Origin: Bacteroidota bacterium
Lineage (GTDB): Bacteria; Bacteroidota; Bacteroidia; Chitinophagales; Chitinophagaceae
Direction of reading: 5' to 3'
Assembly (NCBI GenBank): GCA_947463975.1
Contig: CANHUW010000003.1
Coordinates: 1 to 29,030, forward strand
DNA: 29,030 nucleotides
A program made the translations under genes and the position numbers. Within the stretch, counting starts at the first letter, position 1. Each line of letters begins with the position of its first letter. This document shows positions 17,137 through 26,239 of the stretch, one piece after another. The notes beneath the pieces are model-generated. The model ran no database searches and was not told the origin of the DNA. It worked only from the letters and a program-made list of their open reading frames with translations.

Positions 17137-18192
17137 TTATACCTGGATACCTTGTTTTTTAATTTCAGAGTGCATTACTTTAAACCAAAGTGGCGGCACA
17201 AGGGAAAGTAGTATCATTCCTGGATATCCAGTAGGCATTTGTGGTGCATGATCCATATGTCTTAGTACCTGATATTTTCTGGAAGCTAAGTAATGGTGAT
17301 CACTATGTCTGCTTAATTCAAAAAGCATGAGTCTTCCAATGACATGATTGCTATTCCAGCTATGATGTGGTTGCACTCTTTCATAACTTTCTTCACTTGT
17401 TTTATTTCTACTTAAACCATAGTGTTCAATATAATTCACCGTTTCTAAAAGCATACCACCCATTAGTGCTGCTACAATAAATAATAATGTAACCATGCCA
17501 CCCCAGAACCAATACACGCCAAACACAAATGTGGCTTGTATGATTTGAAACTGCAACATTTCGTTGTGTATAGACAATGCATATTTCCCTTTTTTCTTCA
17601 ACGCTCTTCCTGCAATATGCCATGCACTCATATAAGTACCTATTAAGGTTTGCGGCCAAAATGCGTATAATGATTGATTTAGTTTTGCAGAACTTGGATC
17701 TCCGGGAGTCGCTACATGCTTATGATGTCCCTGATTGTGGTCTATATAAAAATGCATGTACAAACTTGTCAACAATAAAAGTTTTGCAAGTGTTTTCTCA
17801 AATTGATTGACCCTATGCCCCAACTCGTGTGCAACATTAATTCCAAAAGTACCACATAATAATCCCATTGTAATAACTCTACCTGCAATATCTATATTGC
17901 TTAATCCAGCTACCTGTATACTATTAAAAAAAGTATACAATGAATAATATTGCATGATCACTGCTAAGTATAAAACAATATCATATCCTTTATTGGTTTT
18001 TGCAAGCGCTTCTTCAACCTCATCTAGATTTTTTGCATCAGGCTTAAGAAGCAACTCCACTCCAGGTACTAAGAAGAATGTATATAATAATGGTGTCCAA
18101 CATAGTATGCCATTCCCATTAAATGAGATCATAGCTAATACATACAATACAAATGGAGTGAGGTATTTAAATGATTTTATGCTTCTTATCAT
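17137..18192 (-). CDS. alkB: AlkB-type membrane alkane 1-monooxygenase
   Basis: A 351-residue integral membrane di-iron hydroxylase, near the lower end of AlkB lengths. About six hydrophobic helices are visible. The histidine boxes are in order: HELGH (about residue 124), DHNQGHHKH (about 150), the conserved NYIEHYGL, and RHSDHHYLASRKYQVLRH near the C-terminus, followed by PTGYPGM. In the family this enzyme hydroxylates medium-chain alkanes or alkyl groups using electrons from rubredoxin. No rubredoxin, rubredoxin reductase or downstream alcohol dehydrogenase gene is in the window, and no rubredoxin domain is fused. Convergent with GH29 and divergent (45 bp) from the M20 gene, so it is transcribed alone. 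A related xylene monooxygenase-type or fatty acyl hydroxylase activity is possible. Confidence 0.9.
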   Translation of the reverse strand: MIRSIKSFKYLTPFVLYVLAMISFNGNGILCWTPLLYTFFLVPGVELLLKPDAKNLDEVEEALAKTNKGYDIVLYLAVIMQYYSLYTFFNSIQVAGLSNIDIAGRVITMGLLCGTFGINVAHELGHRVNQFEKTLAKLLLLTSLYMHFYIDHNQGHHKHVATPGDPSSAKLNQSLYAFWPQTLIGTYMSAWHIAGRALKKKGKYALSIHNEMLQFQIIQATFVFGVYWFWGGMVTLLFIVAALMGGMLLETVNYIEHYGLSRNKTSEESYERVQPHHSWNSNHVIGRLMLFELSRHSDHHYLASRKYQVLRHMDHAPQMPTGYPGMILLSLVPPLWFKVMHSEIKKQGIQV

Positions 18193-18237
18193 GCTATTAA
18201 GTTAGACAAATTCTGTAAATTCCATAAAATTTTATTT

Positions 18238-19521
18238 ATGAAACTGTATGCCATTATACTAGCCACTGTGTTTTGTTTAACAGTAGAAGCGCAAGTGCTA
18301 CCTAAAAATTTTAACGATTTAACCAAACAAATAGAACCTAGTTTGATTGAGTGGCGTAGACATTTTCATGAGTTTCCGGAATTGTCCAATAGAGAGTTTA
18401 ACACAGGTAAATACATCGCAGACTATTTAAAATCAATTGGTTTAGAAGTGAAATACCCTGTTGCGAAAACGGGGGTGGTTGCTATTTTAAGGGGAGCGAA
18501 GCCTGGACCCAATATAGGTTTAAGAGCAGATATTGATGCATTGCCTGTTGTAGAAAGAGCGCCTATTCCATTTGCATCTAAAGTGAAAGCCGAATACAAT
18601 GGACAACAAGTGAGTGTCATGCATGCATGCGGACATGATGCACACACAGCAATTTTAATGGCGACAGCAAAAACTTTAAAAGATATGCAAAAAGATGTAG
18701 CAGGTACGGTGGTGTTTTTGTTTCAGCCGGCAGAAGAGGGTTCGCCCAATAATGAAGAAGGTGGTGCACCTTTACTCATCAAGGAGGGCGCTATGGATAA
18801 CCCAAAATTGGATGTAGTGTTTGGCTTACATATGGCAGCTGCTCTACCAGCAGGAATGTTGGCTTATAAATCAGGAGCAGCACAAGCTTCTTCCGATTTA
18901 TTTAAAATAATTGTTCATGGCAAAGGCAGTCATGGGGCAATGCCTTGGGGAAGTGTAGATCCAATTGTTGTATCAGCTCAAATTATTGAAGGTTTACAGC
19001 ATATTGTGAGTCGACAATCTGATTTAACTAAAGCGCCATTGGTGATTTCTATTGGTTCTTTGCATGCAGGTGTTAGAGCGAATATAATTCCAGAGACTGC
19101 TCAAATGGATGGCACCATTCGTTCATTAGATGCTAATATGAGAAAAGAAACACATGAAAAAATAAGACAAACAGCCAATGCGATTGCTGCTGCCAGTGGT
19201 GCAACAGTAGAAGTTGATATTAAAACACAAACTTTGGTGAATTATAATGACCCTATACTCGCAAAAAAAGCTGCAATCTCCTTAACTAAAGTGGCAGGTG
19301 CTGAAAATGTTTTAGAATCTAATTGGACAACAGCGGCAGAAGATTTTTCTTTTTATGGAGAAAAAGCACCTACTTTCTTTTTTAGTTTAGGTGGAATGGA
19401 GAAAAATAAAAAAGCGAGCGAGGTGGGTGGCCACCATACGCCCGATTTTTATTTAGATGAGTCCGGATTTATTAACGGAGTAAAAGCCTTCTGTAATCTG
19501 GTGTTTGATTTTAAAAAATAA
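18238..19521 (+). CDS. Secreted M20 amidohydrolase (IAA-amino-acid hydrolase / aminoacylase type)
   Basis: A 427-residue zinc amidohydrolase with a signal peptide (about 1-19, ending VEAQ). The metal-site motif HACGHDAHT contains C131, H133 and H136. PAEEG supplies the catalytic glutamates, the mid-domain HGAMPWGSVDP belongs to the dimerisation lid, and VGGHHTPDFY supplies the last ligand. It probably removes acyl groups from N-acyl amino acids in the periplasm; related members cleave auxin conjugates or N-acetyl-diaminopimelate, and specificity cannot be read here. It is monocistronic: the gene upstream is divergent (AlkB) and a strong terminator directly follows the stop. An SGAT tetrapeptide near residue 320 is not a credible flavinylation site. 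Confidence 0.92.
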   Translation: MKLYAIILATVFCLTVEAQVLPKNFNDLTKQIEPSLIEWRRHFHEFPELSNREFNTGKYIADYLKSIGLEVKYPVAKTGVVAILRGAKPGPNIGLRADIDALPVVERAPIPFASKVKAEYNGQQVSVMHACGHDAHTAILMATAKTLKDMQKDVAGTVVFLFQPAEEGSPNNEEGGAPLLIKEGAMDNPKLDVVFGLHMAAALPAGMLAYKSGAAQASSDLFKIIVHGKGSHGAMPWGSVDPIVVSAQIIEGLQHIVSRQSDLTKAPLVISIGSLHAGVRANIIPETAQMDGTIRSLDANMRKETHEKIRQTANAIAAASGATVEVDIKTQTLVNYNDPILAKKAAISLTKVAGAENVLESNWTTAAEDFSFYGEKAPTFFFSLGGMEKNKKASEVGGHHTPDFYLDESGFINGVKAFCNLVFDFKK

Positions 19522-19560
19522 AAAATTAGGGGCTGATAAAATATAGCCCCTAATTTTTTT
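19521..19560 (+). terminator. Bidirectional intrinsic terminator
   Basis: A perfect 14-bp inverted repeat: AAAAATTAGGGGCT at 19521-19534 and AGCCCCTAATTTTT at 19545-19558, with a 10-base loop. The stem core is GC-rich (GGGGC). A T-run follows on the plus strand, and the A-run before it gives a T-run on the minus strand. It lies between the stops of two convergent genes (19521 and 19563), so it serves both. It is the only strong intrinsic terminator I see in the window. Confidence 0.93.
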
Positions 19561-19562
19561 TA

Positions 19563-22475
19563 TTACTTTTTTATTTTTTCAAATTCCAATAATGTATTTT
19601 TTACAGCGGTCTCTACAGTTTTTGTAGGTGCCATGTCTGTATTATCTAGTATTTCAAATAGAGAACTTAATTTTCTATCTATTAAAGGATACTTATTTAT
19701 TGTTTGCTTTCTGGCCTCATAACATGCTTTAGACAGTTGGTGTTGTCTTTGTAAATCTGCCAAACTTGTTTTTACTCTAGGATCCATTTTAATTTCTAAT
19801 GGTTGCTCTAAAGTCTTACCGCCAATGGTCATTCTAACTGTGTAAATGCCTGGCAAAACCCATGGTGCTGTTGCATCTGGCGCTGTATTGTTTTTTACAG
19901 CAGTCATAGGATAAGATACAGGGAAATTCAAAGGAGTATATTTCATATCCCAAAGCAATCTATGCATACCACTTTTATTGGATAAAATTTTCTGTGCTCT
20001 AATCCAATATAAAGGAATATTGACATCTGGAATTTTATACAAGGTATCATTGCTCTTAAATGTTCTTATAATTTCTTTTTGTTGATTGAGAATATCAATT
20101 TGCACCATTTCATTAGTTGCTGCTGGTAAATAATATTCAATCATTGCTCCATCTGGAGGATTTTCTCCTGCTGGTTCTTCTGGTGGCAATGGCGTATCAG
20201 TATTCATATTCCATCTAACACGAGTAGCCACTTGCGGTTTAAACAATGCTACTTGATTTTTAGTGGAAGAATTCAATTGTCTTAATGAACTGATATTATC
20301 TAAAATCCAAAAGCTTCTACCATGTGTACCAATTACTAAATCATCTTCTTTAATAACTAAATCTCTAATACTTGTTGAAGGCATATTTAATTGTAAAGAT
20401 TGCCAGTGCTCTCCTGCATCAAAGGATACATAAACTGTATTTTCAGAACCTGCAAACAATAAACCTTTTCTTACAGCATCTTCTCTTACAGCATTGATAG
20501 GTTCATTCGGCAAACCTGTAATAATTTTTTTCCATGTCGCTCCGCCATCGGTTGTTTTGTAAATATGAGGAGTTTGGTCGTCACATCTAATTCTATTCAC
20601 CGCTACATAGGCAGTATTATCATCAAATCTACTTGCATCAATTAAAGACACTTTACTCCAAGAAGTAATTTCAGGAGGGGTAATATTTTTCCAATTTTTA
20701 CCTCCATCTCTGGTAATATGAATTAAACCATCATCTGTTCCTGCCCATAATGTATTGATGTTTTTATAAGATGGAGCTAAAGTATATACAACACCTCTTC
20801 TTTTCATTGTCAACATATCTTTACTAGTGTATATACCCACACTCGCAGGAATGTCCCATGCTTCTCTTGATAAATCTGGACTAATAGTTTCCCATGTATC
20901 CCCTCCATTAGTTGTTTTGAAAATAATATTTCCAGAGAAAAATAAAGTTTTATTGTCTACAGGAGAAAATAAAACAGGCGCTGTTCTGATAAATCTTACA
21001 TTACCTGATCTTACTGGTTCTGGTGAAATATTTTGTACCTGTCCAGTTCTTTTATCAAACTTGGTAATCTTGCCTCCGTAAATAATATTAGGATCTAAAG
21101 GATCTGCGGCAACATAACCGTATTCTTCTACACCAACAGGATGCCATTCTCTAAATGTAATATTGCCATCATTAGATCTTGAGGCAATTCCTACCGAGCC
21201 ACTTTCTTGTTGACCACCATATACATTATAAGGAAAAGCATTGTCAGTGCTTACATGATAAAACTGGGCGGTGGCTTGATTGTACCAACTTGAATAGGTT
21301 TCACCACCATTTACAGTAATGATACCGCCTTGATCTACACCCATCGCAATAATTTTTGGATTGGTTGGGTTGATCCAAATTCTGTGATAATCATCTCCTC
21401 CAGGAGCACCTTTAATGCCTGTCCATTGATGACCTCCATCAACCGACTTCCACATCACCACATTGGCTGAGTATATAACATCTTCATTCGTAGGGTCTGT
21501 TTTCACTTCTGCAAAATCACTTCCTCTTCCCCAGAATCTAGGGTCTTCGGTAAGTAAATACCAAGACTCACCACTATCATCACTTCTATATATGCCTCCT
21601 TTTTTTTCTGCATCTACTGTTGCATACATTCTAGTAGAATTACTTTGTGCAATCGTAAATCCAATTCTTCCTAATCCGTCTTCTTTTGTTGTTGGAAAAC
21701 CTTTTTCAATCTTTCTCCAAGTGTTTCCTCCATCCGTAGATTTATACAATCCACTTGCTTCTCCATTCCAAGCGCCATTTTCCCAAGGACCTTGTCTTGC
21801 AGCCCACATAGTAGCAAATACAATATTAGGATGATTAGGATCAATCATTACTTGCACTGCTCCAGTATTTTCATCGATATATAAAACTTGTTCTAATGTT
21901 TTACCACCATCTAAACTTCTATAAACGCCCCTTTCTTTGTTAGGACCATAAGGATGACCTAATGCTGCAACAAAAATTCTATTTTCATTATTTGGATCAA
22001 CGCTTAATCCGCCTATTTGCTGTGCATCCTTTAAACCTAAATGCATCCAAGTTTTTCCGGCGTCTATAGATTTATATAATCCATCTCCAATAGATAAGTC
22101 AGGTCTTTGAATACCTTCACCACTACCAACATAAATTACATTAGGATTAGAGGGAGCAACAATTACATCACCAACTGATCCTGTTTTTTGTGCATCAAAA
22201 ATCGGATTCCATGTATGGCCATAATCAGTGGTCTTCCAAACACCACCATTGTTCACACCAATATAAAAAATATTAGGCTGTGATGCTACTCCAGAAATAC
22301 CTACTGTTCTTCCAGCTCTGTGTGGTCCAATATTTCTGTATTTTAATCCGGCAAACAAAGATTGATCCATTGTTTGTGCTTGTATAGAAGCACTAGTCAT
22401 TAATGTTACCAATAAAAAAAGGGCTCTAACCATTTTGGTTGAACCCTTTCGATTAAATGTGCAAATACTATTCAT
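19563..22475 (-). CDS. Secreted Asp-box (VPS10/sortilin-like) beta-propeller protein
   Basis: A 970-residue protein made of repeated Asp-boxes (S/T-x-D-x-G-x-T/x-W). I count about ten, for example TTDYGHTW, SIDAGKTW, STDGGNTW, SDDSGESW, SVDGGHQW, TTNGGDTW, TRDGGKNW, TTDGGATW and SFDAGEHW. They span about residues 65-730 and probably form one or two large propellers. The C-terminal ~200 residues include a beta-sandwich and a helical end. The signal peptide is MVRALFLLVTLMTSASIQAQ, which begins at an internal ATG (22433) preceded by GAAAGGG. The ATG at 22475 would add 14 residues, so the true start may be 22433. Family members are annotated as sortilin-like, glycosyl hydrolase or peptidase-adjacent; no catalytic residues of a sialidase are evident. 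It probably binds an exported partner. It lies 58 bp downstream of the esterase gene. Confidence 0.85.
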   Translation of the reverse strand: MNSICTFNRKGSTKMVRALFLLVTLMTSASIQAQTMDQSLFAGLKYRNIGPHRAGRTVGISGVASQPNIFYIGVNNGGVWKTTDYGHTWNPIFDAQKTGSVGDVIVAPSNPNVIYVGSGEGIQRPDLSIGDGLYKSIDAGKTWMHLGLKDAQQIGGLSVDPNNENRIFVAALGHPYGPNKERGVYRSLDGGKTLEQVLYIDENTGAVQVMIDPNHPNIVFATMWAARQGPWENGAWNGEASGLYKSTDGGNTWRKIEKGFPTTKEDGLGRIGFTIAQSNSTRMYATVDAEKKGGIYRSDDSGESWYLLTEDPRFWGRGSDFAEVKTDPTNEDVIYSANVVMWKSVDGGHQWTGIKGAPGGDDYHRIWINPTNPKIIAMGVDQGGIITVNGGETYSSWYNQATAQFYHVSTDNAFPYNVYGGQQESGSVGIASRSNDGNITFREWHPVGVEEYGYVAADPLDPNIIYGGKITKFDKRTGQVQNISPEPVRSGNVRFIRTAPVLFSPVDNKTLFFSGNIIFKTTNGGDTWETISPDLSREAWDIPASVGIYTSKDMLTMKRRGVVYTLAPSYKNINTLWAGTDDGLIHITRDGGKNWKNITPPEITSWSKVSLIDASRFDDNTAYVAVNRIRCDDQTPHIYKTTDGGATWKKIITGLPNEPINAVREDAVRKGLLFAGSENTVYVSFDAGEHWQSLQLNMPSTSIRDLVIKEDDLVIGTHGRSFWILDNISSLRQLNSSTKNQVALFKPQVATRVRWNMNTDTPLPPEEPAGENPPDGAMIEYYLPAATNEMVQIDILNQQKEIIRTFKSNDTLYKIPDVNIPLYWIRAQKILSNKSGMHRLLWDMKYTPLNFPVSYPMTAVKNNTAPDATAPWVLPGIYTVRMTIGGKTLEQPLEIKMDPRVKTSLADLQRQHQLSKACYEARKQTINKYPLIDRKLSSLFEILDNTDMAPTKTVETAVKNTLLEFEKIKK

Positions 22476-22533
22476 AAGCTTGTTTTATAGATACTAAATA
22501 TACTACAAAACATCACTAAAACTTATACCATTC

Positions 22534-23934
22534 TTACCAATTATCTGTTCTAAACAAATTTAAAGGCAAGCCCTCTTTATTAAATACATTTCCTATAGCT
22601 GTATTATTGAACGCATATCTAACCGCTACTGGGGATTTTATATTTTTGTTGCTGACTATAATTTTATCTCCAATAATTTTTGCAGTTCCTGGTAAAAAAA
22701 GATGATCTGCTCCTGCAATTTCAAAATGACTTAATTCTTTATCCTTACACATTAAACCAGACCCAATATTTGAAAAACTTAGGGTAACCTTATCTTTTTC
22801 TATTTGTAATGATTCATAGAGTGGCCCGTTGACAACGCCTATATTTTGATTATATATATGCTTTAAAGCAATGTTTGCCAATCTATTAGCTACTTCAATT
22901 TTTAAAGTTGGATGAATATTGGTGGTATCAGGAACAAGGTCAGAAACTACCACCATGGCAGTATTCGGATGTTTGGATGCCTTAGTTTGAGTTTCTCTTA
23001 GCAGTGCGCCATTGATATTATTACCATAAGTATAAGGAGCTATTTGCACAAAATAGAATGGAAAATTTTTATTCCATGCAGCTCTCCATGCGTCAATCAT
23101 TCCAGTAAATAATTGTTCATAGGAATAATAACTACTAACATTACTTTCCCCTTGGTACCATAATACACCACTGATTGAAAATTTAGTGAGTGGCGCAATC
23201 ATTGCATTATATGCAATTGCAGTATTGCTGGGCCACCATGCGTATTGCCCTAAACTTTCCGCTCCTTTTTTAATGATTGGATCTTTCTCAATGACATAAG
23301 CAGGAGTCCATGTTTCAGCAGGTGTGCCACCCCAATTTGAATTAATTAAACCAACAGGTGTTTTTATGCTACTATTTATTTTTTTACCAAAGAAGTAACC
23401 AATGGCACTAAAATGTATCATAGATTCTGGACTACATACAACCCATTTGCCTTCTACATTATCTTGAGGATAAAGAGAGGTAGATTTATTTACATAAAAT
23501 AATCGTATTTCAGGTTGATTTGCTTTGGGTGCTTCATCAATTGATTCTTTTAAATCTTGATCTCCAGACCATTCCATGTTGCTTTGTCCACTACATACCC
23601 ATACTTCACCAATCAACACATCTTCTAATATTATTTTATTTTCACCCTCGATGGTGATCGTATAACTTCCTCCGGCTGCTGGTGTGTTAATTTCCGTTTC
23701 CCAATTGGCACCATTGGTAGCTATCACTTTATAGGTAGTTGTATCCCAAGTTGTTTTAATGGTGATTGACTCAGATGCTGCAGCCCATCCCCATAATTTG
23801 ACTTTTGATTTTTGTTGTAAAACCATATGTGATCCAATGATGTTGGGCAATCTTACTTTAGACCAAGCTGTAGCACCAACAGATAGAAAACATAATAAGA
23901 TCAAAACAAATCTTAGACTGATTAATTTTTTCAT
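22534..23934 (-). CDS. Secreted sialate O-acetylesterase-like SGNH hydrolase
   Basis: A 466-residue esterase with a signal peptide (about 1-25). A beta-sandwich-like region comes first, followed by the SGNH catalytic domain. The nucleophile motif VCSGQSNMEW puts the serine at residue 118. LWYQGESNVSS is the second conserved block, and VPDTTNIHP contains the expected catalytic Asp/His pair. The C-terminal ~90 residues are a beta-sandwich. Family members remove O-acetyl groups from sialic acids or from plant and microbial polysaccharides such as acetylated xylan; the substrate here cannot be read, and no sialidase or sialate-catabolism gene is in view. It starts 12 bp after the stop of the DUF5916 gene, so the two are probably cotranscribed. 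Confidence 0.9.
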   Translation of the reverse strand: MKKLISLRFVLILLCFLSVGATAWSKVRLPNIIGSHMVLQQKSKVKLWGWAAASESITIKTTWDTTTYKVIATNGANWETEINTPAAGGSYTITIEGENKIILEDVLIGEVWVCSGQSNMEWSGDQDLKESIDEAPKANQPEIRLFYVNKSTSLYPQDNVEGKWVVCSPESMIHFSAIGYFFGKKINSSIKTPVGLINSNWGGTPAETWTPAYVIEKDPIIKKGAESLGQYAWWPSNTAIAYNAMIAPLTKFSISGVLWYQGESNVSSYYSYEQLFTGMIDAWRAAWNKNFPFYFVQIAPYTYGNNINGALLRETQTKASKHPNTAMVVVSDLVPDTTNIHPTLKIEVANRLANIALKHIYNQNIGVVNGPLYESLQIEKDKVTLSFSNIGSGLMCKDKELSHFEIAGADHLFLPGTAKIIGDKIIVSNKNIKSPVAVRYAFNNTAIGNVFNKEGLPLNLFRTDNW

Positions 23935-23946
23935 TTTTGTTTATTT

Positions 23947-26139
23947 TTATTTATTCCACCAATAAGTAAATTTTAAAACCACTGCTCTGTTTTTTACAAA
24001 AACAGGCCCTATATAATAATTGTCAGTATATACAATAAATAAATCAGAGGCAGGTTTGTATCTCCACTGAAATCTTGTATTAAAGTTGATATTAGTAGTT
24101 TGCTCATTGTATTGAAAAAAGGTAGTAAAAAATAATGTATTCGTCATTGTTATATCTACTTTAGGACCTACTAACAAAAAATTATTTTTCCCCCATGGTT
24201 GCGGTAAATCAATATGATTATATGTGCTAGAAATATCTATATTAACATAAGGTTGTATTCTATAGCCAATATTTGCAGTCAAGCTAAATAATTTACCATT
24301 TGCATAATATCCACCGGTTCTGCTAGATAATGTATAGGTGAATCTATGCTGTGGAGCAGATATAAAATCAAAACCTATTGTACTCCATTGGTGTTTTGTA
24401 TTCGCGGCTAATGGTTGTTTGCCTATTCTGGTGGGATCAAATGGAGCTAATAATTCTACATAGTCATTTTGAACCACACCACTTAGGGTACTTTTATTTC
24501 TATAAGTAATTAAGTAGGTAAATGATTTTGTATTATCCGTTTGTTCTAGTGCAGTATTATAATAATAAGTAGTCAAAAACTGCGGACCATGAGATAAAAT
24601 ATTGCCTTTTTTTGGGAAAAATAATCTTGTAATACTTGGGTTTATTTTAACATAATTGTTTCTTGGAATATAACCCACTTCTGCATTAAAGTTATTTCCT
24701 ACAATTTCATGTTGCCAAGAAATAATCCAATTCTTACTGCTGTATTGCAGATTGCCTGCATTTAAAAAATCGTCTCCAGATTTATTGGGTGTAAAAGATT
24801 TTATCAAAATCGTTTTTCCAGACCAAGTGTTATTTTTTGGAGCTAACATAAATTCAAATCCAATATTTCTATTGAATCTATTTCCTATAACAGCAGTATT
24901 ATTGATCGGATCACCTAATTGTGTTTTATCTATATAAAAAACCTCCAGATTGGATCTCTTAAATAATTTTCTTTGTAAGGCAACAACAGCAAAGTTTTGA
25001 GCCAATAGGTTTTTTGATTCATCTGCGCTTGTTTTCATATCCATAATACCGATACGCCAATTCTTGTCTAGTCTACCACTCATTCTTGCACCAAAATCAA
25101 TATTGCTATTCAATCCAATTCTTCTAGAGAAAAAGGGTCTTACATTTTCATATCCCAGATTGGAAAATAAATCTGCATTTTCTAAGAAAAATTGTCTTCT
25201 TTCTGGAAAGAATAATTCAAATCTGCTTAGATTGGTAACCTGTCTATCCACCTCCACTTGAGAAAAATCTGGATGTATCGTTAAATCTAAATTTAAAGAA
25301 GAGGTTAAACTTATTTTTGCATCCAATCCAACATCTGTTCTATTCAATGTTGGTGCATTTAGTTTAGTGCCAGCATTGTTGGCAAATTCTTTTGAAGTAC
25401 TAGATTTCAAATAAGGGATTAATGAAAAATTATTTTGATGTTCTGGTAGGGGAGCATCCCAAATCAATGATCCGGTGTAGTTTAAAGAAGCAGTAGGAAA
25501 TTGTCTTGGAACAGGCGCCCAGCTTGATTTTTCGGTAGTTATTAAATCGTTTCTACCAAAATTGATACCCCATTCCATAATACCTGCTTTGTATCTTATT
25601 GATTTAAATGGAATAGAGGCCTCCCAGATATATCTATTTGCATCATTAGTAACACTGGAGGTCCATTTATTATCCCAGTTTAAATCAACACTTCCTCCAT
25701 CAAACATGGTTCCATCCCATTGAGCACCTGCAGCATTGGCTCCAAATGCAAAACCATTGGTAAGGTCTCCATAGGTATCCATGAACAAAATAAAATTATC
25801 ATTCTTGCCAAAATTCCAATCTCTTTTCAACGACTCTACCATGTCTTGTCCTGCACCTACTTTATAACATGTAGCAATGATGTATAGATTGTCGTTATCG
25901 TAAGTCATTCTAACTTCAGTAGGAACCTTTGCTAAACTTGTATCCATTGGCAATACCATTGAAAAAGGAGCTGTGACCTGAGCGTTTTTCCAAACAGCTT
26001 CATTCATGATACCATCAATCGTAATTTTTTCTGAGGTCTTTTGTATATAATATTTAAACTGACTATTTATTTTTTGAGCGTTAGAAATAAATACAATGAA
26101 TAAGAAAGCAATTGAACTGATAATTGATTTGAACTGCAA
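23947..26139 (-). CDS. DUF5916 outer-membrane protein with N-terminal CBM9-like domain
   Basis: A 730-residue protein with a signal peptide (about 1-22, ending SNAQ). Residues about 35-240 form a CBM9-like carbohydrate-binding fold (KITIDGIMNEAVWKNA, RMTYDNDNLYIIATCY). From about 250 to the C-terminus is DUF5916, a beta-rich region with the diagnostic VTNLSRFELFFPERRQFFLEN near 300-320 and alternating aromatic strands typical of an outer-membrane barrel. Such proteins are widespread in Bacteroidota with no settled function; they may bind or pass a secreted glycan or peptide. The start is a TTG at 26139: no in-frame ATG lies upstream, and the signal peptide would be lost from any later ATG. 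It is first in the minus-strand unit with the esterase and Asp-box genes. Confidence 0.88.
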   Translation of the reverse strand: MQFKSIISSIAFLFIVFISNAQKINSQFKYYIQKTSEKITIDGIMNEAVWKNAQVTAPFSMVLPMDTSLAKVPTEVRMTYDNDNLYIIATCYKVGAGQDMVESLKRDWNFGKNDNFILFMDTYGDLTNGFAFGANAAGAQWDGTMFDGGSVDLNWDNKWTSSVTNDANRYIWEASIPFKSIRYKAGIMEWGINFGRNDLITTEKSSWAPVPRQFPTASLNYTGSLIWDAPLPEHQNNFSLIPYLKSSTSKEFANNAGTKLNAPTLNRTDVGLDAKISLTSSLNLDLTIHPDFSQVEVDRQVTNLSRFELFFPERRQFFLENADLFSNLGYENVRPFFSRRIGLNSNIDFGARMSGRLDKNWRIGIMDMKTSADESKNLLAQNFAVVALQRKLFKRSNLEVFYIDKTQLGDPINNTAVIGNRFNRNIGFEFMLAPKNNTWSGKTILIKSFTPNKSGDDFLNAGNLQYSSKNWIISWQHEIVGNNFNAEVGYIPRNNYVKINPSITRLFFPKKGNILSHGPQFLTTYYYNTALEQTDNTKSFTYLITYRNKSTLSGVVQNDYVELLAPFDPTRIGKQPLAANTKHQWSTIGFDFISAPQHRFTYTLSSRTGGYYANGKLFSLTANIGYRIQPYVNIDISSTYNHIDLPQPWGKNNFLLVGPKVDITMTNTLFFTTFFQYNEQTTNINFNTRFQWRYKPASDLFIVYTDNYYIGPVFVKNRAVVLKFTYWWNK

Positions 26140-26159
26140 AACGAAGTAATTTAAATTTG
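26128..26159 (+). promoter_or_regulatory. Bacteroidota-type promoter of the M24 gene
   Basis: TTTG at 26128-26131 and TAAATTTG at 26152-26159 match the Bacteroidota -33 (TTTG) and -7 (TAnnTTTG) elements with a 20-bp spacer. Transcription would start near 26166, leaving a leader of about 75 bases to the ATG at 26240. The -33 element overlaps the first codons of the divergent DUF5916 gene. The rest of this 100-bp gap is AT-rich with nothing recognised, and no convincing promoter was found for the minus strand. Confidence 0.6.
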
Positions 26160-26239
26160 AATAGAAGTTTAAATGTAAAGTTTTTTAAGCTATTATTTTT
26201 ATTTATACCTTTATAATACACCAATGAAAATATATACCA

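Noticed and set aside
14786..17659. Short minus-strand and alternative-frame reading frames inside the isomerase, fucosidase and AlkB genes
   Set aside because: No recognisable domains or ribosome-binding context, and the overlapping genes have clear catalytic motifs.
18238..19521. SGAT tetrapeptide in the M20 amidohydrolase as an ApbE flavinylation site
   Set aside because: The protein is a zinc amidohydrolase without an FMN-binding fold, and a four-residue match is expected by chance.
19563..22475. Calling the Asp-box protein a sialidase because it is next to a sialate O-acetylesterase
   Set aside because: Asp-boxes alone do not define sialidases; I do not see the arginine triad and the length and layout fit VPS10/sortilin-like proteins.
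22476..22533. Promoter or terminator between the esterase and Asp-box genes
   Set aside because: A TATATTTA box is present on the minus strand but without a correctly spaced -33 element, and there is no inverted repeat.
26140..26239. Minus-strand promoter for the DUF5916 gene in the divergent gap
   Set aside because: TACATTTA on the minus strand is one mismatch from the -7 consensus but lacks a TTG element at the right spacing.
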